Position numbers and translations under genes: made by a program
Notes under the pieces: model-generated
Database searches by the model: none
What the model saw: only the letters and a program-made list of their open reading frames with translations
Told to the model about the DNA's origin: nothing
In this document: piece after piece, positions 33,068-38,174 of the stretch
How the letters are laid out: each line of letters opens with the position of its first letter
How positions within the stretch are numbered: position 1 is the first letter of the stretch
Assembly (NCBI GenBank): GCA_015490995.1
Contig: WFWT01000084.1
Location: 1-38,174 of the forward strand
Length of the DNA stretch: 38,174 nucleotides
DNA from: Anaerolineae bacterium
GTDB lineage: Bacteria; Chloroflexota; Anaerolineae; JAADDB01
Reading direction: 5' to 3'

Positions 33068-34288
33068 TTACGCCGCAACTGCGATGGGTTCGTCCGCGTC
33101 TTCCCAGGTGAGGCCGGGTTTCTCCCCGCGGCGGATAGCTTCCAAGTCCTCCTGGAATTCCTCCCAGTACTTCTCCCAATCAATGCCTAACTTCTCGAGC
33201 AGCGGACGCCAGTCGGTGGAATGCCAGTGCAACTGCAACACCCGGAAGGGGTGCGCTCCCATGGCCAGCGCGGCCACCTGGGCGTCCGACAGGACCGGCA
33301 CCCCAACCTTGCGGTTGTGGGCTTTAGCTGCAAACTGACTCTTGTCCAGCGTCGTCACACACCCGGTGTCATGGGTCACGACCATGTCCGGGTTAACCTC
33401 GGTTTTCATGACCTCTATCTTTCGCAGCACCGCGAAGGAACGGGTGAAATCTCGCTGCACTAAAATGTGCCGGAAGCCGAAACCACAACAATCGAACCAG
33501 GTGGAGTAGTCCGCCACGTTGATGCCCAGCGCTTCCAGCAAGCCGGTGACCGTAGCCGTTCGTTGGGCACCGTAAATCTCAGGGTCATAGATGGCATCCT
33601 CGGCCACGATCTTGTAATAGTGGCATGCCGGGTGGACGCAGGCGGTAAGGTGGCTCATGTCTACCACCTGTCGTTCGGCAATGCGGTGGCGCATCACGTG
33701 CACCCACTCGCTGTAGTGCACGATCTCCTCAGGCACCACCAAGGGCTTACCCAGCTTGTCCATAAGGCGCCGCGCCTCATCCCGCAGTTCCTTATGATGG
33801 ATGAGCTGCTCCCGCACCTCCTTGTAGTGGCCGTAACTGGTGCCACAATGAATGAGGGGGTAATAGCCCAGCTCATACGCAGCCGCGAAGTTCCGACACA
33901 TCACCGCGATTTGTGCCACCGCGTTGGAGGTGGCCGAAGCGTAATAGTTCCACCCTGTGCAGGAGGTCTGATCGGTGGGGTCCACGTAATCCAACTCAAA
34001 CTGGCGATGCAGCCAGAAAATAGAAGCCGAATATCCTGGAATGTGGCCACACTGCCCACACGACTTGTGATGCCACGTGTGTTCGATGGGGATCTTCTTC
34101 TTCCGGCCGAACTTCGTCATCACCTCAACGTAAGGCTCAGGCACTCGGTGGACGATGATCTCCCCTTTGGCCTCCAGCTCAAAGAGTTCTTCACGCAGGT
34201 CGTGCGTGGGGGCTTCCGTGGGGTCGCGCAGGACAGGACGCGACTTGCGTTCCATAATTTCATCCAGCGGAACAAATGCTGTCGCCAT
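33068..34288 (-). CDS. hdrB: HdrB-like subunit of the sHdr complex
   Basis: 406 residues, two CCG-type cysteine-rich halves. First half: Cys77/Cys80 ('SCGQCGH'), Cys110 ('SCTGWNYY'), Cys131 and Cys148 ('HCGTSYG'). Second half: Cys217/Cys222 ('ACVHPACHYYK'), Cys267-268 ('FDCCGFGFRH') and Cys310 ('DTGC'). In methanogen HdrB such motifs hold noncubane [4Fe-4S] clusters where the disulfide is cleaved; in sulfur oxidisers the homologue is the presumed site for sulfur-substrate chemistry. The first half is degenerate relative to HdrB (SCTG for CCG), whereas the second is intact. The start ATG overlaps the hdrC stop (TAATG), giving translational coupling. The C-terminus ends 'DEPIAVAA' at the edge of the repeat region. 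Confidence 0.92.
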   Translation of the reverse strand: MATAFVPLDEIMERKSRPVLRDPTEAPTHDLREELFELEAKGEIIVHRVPEPYVEVMTKFGRKKKIPIEHTWHHKSCGQCGHIPGYSASIFWLHRQFELDYVDPTDQTSCTGWNYYASATSNAVAQIAVMCRNFAAAYELGYYPLIHCGTSYGHYKEVREQLIHHKELRDEARRLMDKLGKPLVVPEEIVHYSEWVHVMRHRIAERQVVDMSHLTACVHPACHYYKIVAEDAIYDPEIYGAQRTATVTGLLEALGINVADYSTWFDCCGFGFRHILVQRDFTRSFAVLRKIEVMKTEVNPDMVVTHDTGCVTTLDKSQFAAKAHNRKVGVPVLSDAQVAALAMGAHPFRVLQLHWHSTDWRPLLEKLGIDWEKYWEEFQEDLEAIRRGEKPGLTWEDADEPIAVAA

Positions 34289-34980
34289 TATGCCACCTCC
34301 TCCAGTGCTTCTTCCATCACATCCAACAACAACTCATACAACCCTTCGTCCACTTCCTGGATGATGTCGATGTTGTTGGTCTCAAACCAGATAGTGTAGA
34401 GCTCCAACAGCGTCTTTTCATCCGTGCGCCAAGCAGCATCGGTGACCCCTCGCAGGGTATCCACCGGGATCGCGCGACGCCACACATCCATGTTCTCGCT
34501 AAACTCCCGCACCCAAGGCCCCCAATCGGGGAAGAAATCGGGTTGGAGCATGTCCGGCGAGACCTGGTTGCCCTTAAGCATGACCTTGTAGATGACTCGG
34601 CTGTACCCCTGGAGGACATCGCGGGCCTCCTTGAGGCCGTTGCGCACCGCGACCTCACGAATCAGGGTGACCAGACCGCCGGGGTTGTTCTGGCGCGGGC
34701 ACCGCACGCAGGAAAAACATTGCGCACAGTTCCAGATGTCTTCCACCAAGATTTCGTAAAACCGATCTACGTCCTCACGGGCCATCGCCTGCGCAATAAC
34801 CCGCGGACTGAAATCGTAAAAGCGGGCCGAAGGACAGGCCGACACACAAATCCCGCACTCATAACACCCGTAGAGGAAGTCCTCATACCGCGGGTCGTTT
34901 TTCACCTCGAGGAACAGGCGAAGCTTTTCCTCATACGGTACATCCGCATACTTGTCCGGCTTGGTCGAGACCCAATCCAT
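34288..34980 (-). CDS. hdrC: HdrC-like ferredoxin subunit of the sHdr complex
   Basis: 230 residues. Two [4Fe-4S] motifs: Cys39/42/45/49 ('CYECGICVSACP') and Cys85/88/91/94 ('CAQCFSCVRCP'). The second has C-x2-C-x2-C-x2-C, one residue shorter at the last spacing than the usual x3. A helical C-terminal region (about 110-230) ends in an acidic helix 'LLLDVMEEALEEVA'. HdrC passes electrons between HdrB and HdrA. It overlaps hdrB by one base and follows the thioredoxin-like gene by 14 nt. ATG 34980 has GGAGGCGG upstream. Confidence 0.92.
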   Translation of the reverse strand: MDWVSTKPDKYADVPYEEKLRLFLEVKNDPRYEDFLYGCYECGICVSACPSARFYDFSPRVIAQAMAREDVDRFYEILVEDIWNCAQCFSCVRCPRQNNPGGLVTLIREVAVRNGLKEARDVLQGYSRVIYKVMLKGNQVSPDMLQPDFFPDWGPWVREFSENMDVWRRAIPVDTLRGVTDAAWRTDEKTLLELYTIWFETNNIDIIQEVDEGLYELLLDVMEEALEEVA

Positions 34981-34994
34981 ACACCGCCTCCATA

Positions 34995-35267
34995 TCAGCG
35001 TGTGCTGTGGGTTTTATGGCGTTCCCGTTCTATCGCTTTCACCAGGGCATCCCGCTCCGGCACGCCCACAAAGCGAATATCGCCCACAATGATGGTAGGG
35101 ACGGACAAGATCCCCTCTGCCTTGGCCGCCGCCCGCCCTTGAGGGCTGCCTAAGCTGATCACTCGGACCGCCACATCCGGGTAAGCGGCGGCTGCCGCTT
35201 CCGCCAGCCGGATGGCTGCCGGACATGTTTTACAGACGGGGTGCGTGAAGACACGAATGTACAGCAT
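34995..35267 (-). CDS. Small thioredoxin/glutaredoxin-fold protein
   Basis: 90 residues. The N-terminal strand 'MLYIRVFTHPVCKTCPAA' has a C-K-T-C redox motif (Cys12, Cys15). 'GILSVPTIIVGDIRFVGVP' contains the cis-proline (V-P-T) and the following strand, with 'ERDALVKAIER' as last helix, the pattern of the compact thioredoxin_3/NrdH-like group. It likely reduces or shuttles thiols/persulfides for the neighbouring sulfur-relay and lipoyl proteins; this is inferred from position (14 nt before hdrC, 36 nt after lbpA). GGAG overlaps just upstream of ATG 35267. Confidence 0.85.
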   Translation of the reverse strand: MLYIRVFTHPVCKTCPAAIRLAEAAAAAYPDVAVRVISLGSPQGRAAAKAEGILSVPTIIVGDIRFVGVPERDALVKAIERERHKTHSTR

Positions 35268-35303
35268 CTCCGCTCATCCGGTGGGTGCGTGGTGTGCGCC
35301 AGC

Positions 35304-35780
35304 TCACTCCGGCACTTCGTACCCTTCGCAGTGCACACAATCCTCTAATCCCTTTTCGGCCATCAAAGCTTCATATGCACGAATGGCCTCCTCACCTGTC
35401 ACCAAATCCTGCAAATCCCGTTCCAGGTTCTCGGGCCGGAAACGCACCAACCAGCCCCGGCGATAAGGACTCCGGTTCACCCATCCTGCATCCTCGGCTA
35501 CCAGCGGGTTAGTCGCGACCAAAGTGCCGGCGACAGGTGTGCGCAAGGCCCCAAGCCATTTCGAACTCTCCACCACCGCTACCACTTTGCCCCGAGCATA
35601 AAAGGCGCCCACGGGGCGAAAGGTCACGTGCAATATTCCCCCCGCCGTTGTCTGCGCCACATCTGTGTACCCGAGCGTCACATCCCCGTTCGGCTCAACA
35701 CGGGCCCAGATGTGATCCTCCACTTTGTAGTAAAGGTGCAAGGGCAGGACACAGTTGCGAACCAGAACAAACGCTGCCAT
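35304..35780 (-). CDS. lbpA: Lipoate-binding GcvH-like protein (LbpA type), copy 3
   Basis: 158 residues, the most diverged of the three copies. Predicted lipoyl lysine Lys74 in 'VVESSKWLGALRTPVAG'. The barrel is completed by 'RSPYRRGWLVRFRPEN', with R-S-P-Y-R-R-G-W in place of D-P-Y-G-x-G-W. It has Cys10 in 'VRNCVLPLHLYYKVEDHIWAR' and a C-terminal 'CVHC' (148, 151), the same added cysteines as the other copies. It is located with the sulfur-transfer genes rather than beside lplA, so it may meet a different partner. ATG 35780 has ATCGGGGG close upstream. Confidence 0.88.
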   Translation of the reverse strand: MAAFVLVRNCVLPLHLYYKVEDHIWARVEPNGDVTLGYTDVAQTTAGGILHVTFRPVGAFYARGKVVAVVESSKWLGALRTPVAGTLVATNPLVAEDAGWVNRSPYRRGWLVRFRPENLERDLQDLVTGEEAIRAYEALMAEKGLEDCVHCEGYEVPE

Positions 35781-35792
35781 ACCCCCGATACC

Positions 35793-36179
35793 TTAAAAGG
35801 CAATGACGGCATCTGCTTCCAGGGCCAGGAAGTTGAACGCGGCCCCACCGATCATCTTCACACCGTCAATCAAGTCATCCATTGTCAGGCCATGTAAGTC
35901 CAGCGAGGGTTGGCAGACCAAAAACTCCACCCCTACGTCCATAGCCTGGCGGATGAAGTGGGCCAGGGGGGCGCCCCCACCCCCCGCCTTGGGCACAATG
36001 ATGTTCTCAGCCACCCCTTTCTTGAGCAGTGTAGCCCCGTTCATCGTGAAATAAATGGAAACTTCTACGTCCATTGCTGCAGCAGCCGCGGCCAGGAAAA
36101 AGGGTGTTGCCAGCCGCCGCTTATCATCATCTACCCCGTTAGTCTGCACGTACACGATCTTCTTGCCTTCAACGTCCAC
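35793..36179 (-). CDS. dsrE: DsrE-family sulfurtransferase-like protein
   Basis: About 128 residues from GTG 36179, which has GGAGGGGGCC at the right distance; the frame reaches GTG 36194 but those codons lie within the ribosome site. The DsrE/F fold is seen in 'KKIVYVQTNGVDDDKRR', 'AMDVEVSIYFTMNGATLLKKG' and 'GVEFLVCQPSLDLHGLT' with Cys89 as the predicted persulfide site. It likely hands sulfane sulfur between TusA and the sHdr/LbpA proteins. It lies 12 nt before lbpA copy 3 and 33 nt after the DsrE2-like gene. Confidence 0.88.
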   Translation of the reverse strand: MDVEGKKIVYVQTNGVDDDKRRLATPFFLAAAAAAMDVEVSIYFTMNGATLLKKGVAENIIVPKAGGGGAPLAHFIRQAMDVGVEFLVCQPSLDLHGLTMDDLIDGVKMIGGAAFNFLALEADAVIAF

Positions 36180-36212
36180 GGCCCCCTCCACCACGTCGAG
36201 ATAAAGTCTTTT

Positions 36213-36725
36213 TTAAATAAACAAGCTCACATCAGCATCCGCTGCGAACTGGAGAAACGTCGCCGCGCCGCCCACCTCCACCTCTGGGATAAAATCCTCC
36301 TTGGTAAAGCCAAACACGTCCATCGTCATCTGACAGCCGATCAGCTTCACTCCCAGGTCAATGCACATCTGACGTAGCTCCTCGATGCTGGGCACATTCT
36401 TGTTCTTGAAGGTCATCTTCATGAGAGTGGTGGCCATTGCCTGAAAGCCAGGAAGCGCCTGCAACGCGACCGGAATAGGCCAGTTGATCTCCTGAAACCC
36501 GTTGGGGCCAAAGGGCATTTTCATCGGCATGGCCGGATTGCCCAGAGGGGAGACGGCCGGGTTGTAGTCCGGTCTCAGCAGGAGCAGGCCGTAAAAGGTG
36601 AAGAACACTTGGACTTCCCACCCCAAGGCAGCTGCCGTGCTCGCCAGAATGAAGGGAGGATAGGCCCAATCCAACGTGCCCTTGCTGGCAATCAACGCCA
36701 ACCGCCGCCGCCGTTCCTCCGCCAT
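36213..36725 (-). CDS. DsrE2-like protein
   Basis: 170 residues. 'LALIASKGTLDWAYPPFILASTAAALGWEVQVF' (in parts) and 'FFTFYGLLLLRPD' are typical of the DsrE2 (DsrE/DsrF/DrsH-like) family. 'IDLGVKLIGCQMTMDVFGF' carries the conserved C-x-M-T-M-D with Cys131; Cys121 lies ten residues earlier. No transmembrane hairpin is evident apart from a Pro/Met-rich hydrophobic loop (about 57-95) typical of this family. DsrE2 proteins pass sulfane sulfur with TusA, whose gene is immediately upstream (12-nt gap). ATG 36725 has AAGGAGGGGCACC upstream. Confidence 0.9.
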   Translation of the reverse strand: MAEERRRRLALIASKGTLDWAYPPFILASTAAALGWEVQVFFTFYGLLLLRPDYNPAVSPLGNPAMPMKMPFGPNGFQEINWPIPVALQALPGFQAMATTLMKMTFKNKNVPSIEELRQMCIDLGVKLIGCQMTMDVFGFTKEDFIPEVEVGGAATFLQFAADADVSLFI

Positions 36726-36737
36726 GGTGCCCCTCCT

Positions 36738-36977
36738 TTACCTGGTGCGCCGGATGTAGAACACGAACTTTCCGTTTTCCTGCTCACTGGCCAGCAGCTC
36801 GTGGCCCGTTTGCTTGGCCCAGGCCTCCATGTCGGCAGGGGCGCCCGGATCGGTGGCTATCATCTTGAGCACCTGACCCACCGCGATCTCCTGAATGGCC
36901 TTGGAGGTCTTAATCACCGGCATGGGGCACAGGAGACCGCTGCAATCCAACACCTTGTCTGCCTGCATTGCGGACAT
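36738..36977 (-). CDS. tusA: TusA-family sulfur carrier
   Basis: 79 residues. 'LDCSGLLCPMPVIKTSKAI' has the TusA signature C-P-x-P with the persulfide Cys17; Cys12 is an additional nearby cysteine. 'MIATDPGAPADMEAWAKQTGHELL' and the last strand 'GKFVFYIRR' complete the fold. ATG 36977 is chosen because AGGAGG lies 8 nt upstream; GTG 36986 is too close to it. It is the first gene of the leftward operon, following a candidate promoter by about 50 nt, and should accept sulfur from rhodanese-like or other donors. Confidence 0.93.
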   Translation of the reverse strand: MSAMQADKVLDCSGLLCPMPVIKTSKAIQEIAVGQVLKMIATDPGAPADMEAWAKQTGHELLASEQENGKFVFYIRRTR

Positions 36978-37031
36978 GGCGGACACCTCCTACAGGGGTT
37001 CGAGGCTACTACTGGGTGGCTGGATACTTCT

Positions 37032-37061
37032 ATCTTAAGAAAGGTCGCGCCCCCCTGTCAT
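37032..37061 (-). promoter_or_regulatory. Candidate promoter of the tusA-sHdr operon
   Basis: On the minus strand ATGACA (37056-37061, 5 of 6 to TTGACA), an 18-nt G-rich spacer and TAAGAT (37032-37037, 4 of 6). The predicted leader is about 45-50 nt before tusA ATG 36977. The weak -10 and overlap with a palindrome suggest regulated rather than constitutive expression. Confidence 0.55.
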
Positions 37062-37077
37062 CCTCCCTAGGGGGGAT
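37060..37077. promoter_or_regulatory. 18-bp palindrome, candidate operator of the sulfur operon
   Basis: ATCCTCCCTAGGGGGGAT is palindromic except for one T/G pair. Its tusA-proximal end overlaps two bases of the proposed -35 box, a usual place for a repressor or activator dimer. The binding protein is not encoded in the visible sequence. Confidence 0.55.
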
Positions 37078-37202
37078 ACCATCCCCTCCTCGCGCGGGAT
37101 TTTTTGTCCATTCGATCACGTGAAAGGCAATGAGGACACCGGCAGAACCGTTCACAGAGCATCCGCCTTAACCGGGACGGCGTTATTGGGGGAATTTAGG
37201 AC

Positions 37203-37232
37203 TTGGCAGGTTTGAGTTTTCGATTGTATTAT
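37203..37232 (+). promoter_or_regulatory. Promoter of the rightward sensor gene
   Basis: TTGGCA at 37203-37208 (5 of 6), an 18-nt spacer and TATTAT at 37227-37232 (5 of 6). The predicted start of transcription near 37240 leaves a leader of about 90-140 nt, depending on the translation start. Confidence 0.6.
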
Positions 37233-37332
37233 GTCTTTACCCTGTCGCCCTCATGAGATGCCCAACCCTGGACAGCGTGACTCGCTGCACCACGTGAAGC
37301 ACGCGCCGTCAGTTGGATTCCGGTGTTGGTCC

Positions 37333-38174
37333 ATGGCCGGGAAAAAGGGAAAGGATGGGAGCACTGTGGGCTCCAAAATGCGGGCAACGCACCGTTACCG
37401 TCAAACTTTCGGAGAAGGCACATATCAGCAACGCTTTTTCGCGTTTCTGGTGCTGTATCGTTGGGTGAGCCTGAGCGTCCCGTTATGGTCTATCCTCCTT
37501 AAACCGACCGTCACCGACAAGCTCACCTGGGCCATCCTTGGACTGGCCATCCTGCACACAGGCATTATCACTTTGTGGCACAGGTGGCTAAACCGGTGGG
37601 TGACCCGGTACCCTTACCTGCTAGGGGTAGACGTTCTGCTCTCCGTAGCCTTCATCGGCCTCAGCGGAGGCATTGCCAGCCCTTATTACCTGTACGCGTT
37701 GAGCCCGGTACTTGCAGGCGCGTTCTTCTTCCGGTATCGAGGTGCGTTGCTCAGCGCGGCTCTGTTCACCACAGCGTATTTGGCCACAGTGTTCGCGCAC
37801 CCGCTTGGCCTGACAGAAGGCACAACGGCCCAGATGCTGTTCATGCAGCTGGCAGGTATCTGGCTCCTGCCCGCGCTCATTGCCTATCCCGCCACGTTGT
37901 TGCAACGCTTACAAGAAGCCCATGCCGCTTTACAACGCGCTCAAGAGGACCTCGCCCAGCGCCACGCGGAACTCCAGGCGGCTCACCAGCAATTAACCAT
38001 CATCCATGATTTGACCCTCTCCCTTCAAGCTGCGCCGGACGTGGAAACGGTCCAGCAGCGGGTCCTGGAGGCCATCACCCAAGATCTACAGTTTCCACGT
38101 GCAGCCATTGGCCTGATCAACCCCATCACCCAACGCCTGGAACGGTGGCGCGCATCCCCCACCGAGGCGTTCCC
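37333..38174 (+). CDS. Membrane sensor protein, probably histidine kinase, 3'-truncated
   Basis: The frame is open to the right edge (281 codons visible). Five to six membrane segments ('FFAFLVLYRWVSLSVPLW', 'LTWAILGLAILHTGIITLW', 'LLGVDVLLSVAFIGLSGG', 'YLYALSPVLAGAFFF', 'ALLSAALFTTAYLATVF', 'LFMQLAGIWLLPALIAYP') are followed by a coiled coil ('LQRLQEAHAALQRAQEDLAQ') and the start of a GAF-like domain ('LQAAPDVETVQQRVLEAIT', 'RAAIGLINP'). This arrangement is common in NarL/LiaS-type sensor kinases; the kinase core would lie beyond the window. The start is uncertain: ATG 37333, ATG 37378, GTG 37294 and ATG 37258 are in frame and none has a good ribosome site. Divergent from the sulfur operon, it could be its regulator, though this is only positional. 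Confidence 0.78.
   Translation, partial: MAGKKGKDGSTVGSKMRATHRYRQTFGEGTYQQRFFAFLVLYRWVSLSVPLWSILLKPTVTDKLTWAILGLAILHTGIITLWHRWLNRWVTRYPYLLGVDVLLSVAFIGLSGGIASPYYLYALSPVLAGAFFFRYRGALLSAALFTTAYLATVFAHPLGLTEGTTAQMLFMQLAGIWLLPALIAYPATLLQRLQEAHAALQRAQEDLAQRHAELQAAHQQLTIIHDLTLSLQAAPDVETVQQRVLEAITQDLQFPRAAIGLINPITQRLERWRASPTEAF

Larger units (their letters stand above)
36978..37332. other. Divergent intergenic regulatory region
   Basis: 355 nt without a protein gene, between leftward tusA and the rightward sensor gene. It holds a promoter and 18-bp palindrome for the sulfur operon, and a promoter for the sensor gene. A T-run at 37101-37106 has no proper stem. If the sensor gene uses an earlier start (ATG 37258 or GTG 37294), part of 37258-37332 would be coding. 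Confidence 0.6.

Noticed and set aside
33467-35142. Rightward frames of 310 and 288 residues opposite hdrB and hdrC
   Set aside because: Shadows of hdrB and hdrC, whose cysteine motifs and overlapping TAATG junction leave no doubt.
37081-37108. T-run after a GC-rich stretch considered as a terminator
   Set aside because: No stem of more than about four pairs can be formed directly before the TTTTTT, and there is no gene on the plus strand for it to end.
1-38174. CRISPR arrays, insertion sequences, prophage genes and tRNA genes
   Set aside because: I saw no direct-repeat/spacer pattern, transposase or integrase motif, or tRNA cloverleaf apart from the tmRNA ends.

Overview
The window looks like a chromosomal segment from a GC-rich bacterium, most probably a (thermophilic) member of the Chloroflexota. 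This rests on gene content (NarI-like/DUF224 electron-transfer proteins, TadA-type ATPase, GT-C glycosyltransferases, fused ADP-forming acyl-CoA synthetase, long-form HPF) and overall style. No 16S rRNA or other taxonomic marker is present, so the lineage is an inference.

Left part (1-16.6 kb), mostly housekeeping: a truncated TolB-like propeller protein, a CpaF/TadA secretion ATPase and a DUF192 protein read rightward. A GT-C membrane glycosyltransferase reads leftward, then YjbQ and a double-VOC protein read rightward. A leftward block follows: GT39-like mannosyltransferase, TIGR01777 epimerase and an orphan gluconate-dehydrogenase-subunit-3-like Tat protein. A tmRNA gene (ssrA, about 9043-9457) has its own promoter and terminator and had no protein ORF to betray it. 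Then come proC, yggS and hpf (hpf with a consensus promoter and a strong terminator), an ADP-forming acyl-CoA synthetase, a methyltransferase, and a rightward M24 peptidase-fold protein whose metal ligands are degraded.

Right part (16.6-37.0 kb), the main feature: about 22 closely packed leftward genes that together encode a cytoplasmic sulfur-oxidation route of the sHdr (sulfur-oxidizing heterodisulfide-reductase-like) kind. In transcription order: tusA, dsrE2-like, dsrE-like (sulfur relay); a lipoyl carrier protein (LbpA/GcvH-like); a small thioredoxin-fold protein; hdrC, hdrB, hdrA; an unknown protein; a soluble HdrD/HdrB3-type Fe-S protein; etfB, etfA; a membrane Fe-S/NarI-type ETF:quinone oxidoreductase-like protein; an unknown protein and a tiny double-zinc-finger protein; two more lipoyl carrier proteins; a lipoate-protein ligase; a fused Fe-S/NrfD subunit and a molybdopterin large subunit resembling SoeABC sulfite dehydrogenase; a TauE/SafE exporter; and a DUF1634 membrane protein. 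The inferred logic is sulfane sulfur -> TusA/DsrE -> LbpA-bound intermediate -> sHdr -> sulfite -> Soe -> sulfate, with electrons leaving through EtfAB and the membrane Fe-S protein to the quinone pool, and sulfite/sulfate export by the TSUP protein.

A candidate promoter with an overlapping 18-bp palindrome lies in front of tusA. A divergent sensor-kinase-like gene with its own promoter runs off the right edge and is a candidate regulator. Features that go beyond the sHdr picture I know: three LbpA paralogues that all carry extra N- and C-terminal cysteines, a membrane Fe-S protein that has lost both cysteines of its first CCG half, a SoeB-SoeC fusion, and three uncharacterised proteins embedded in the operon.
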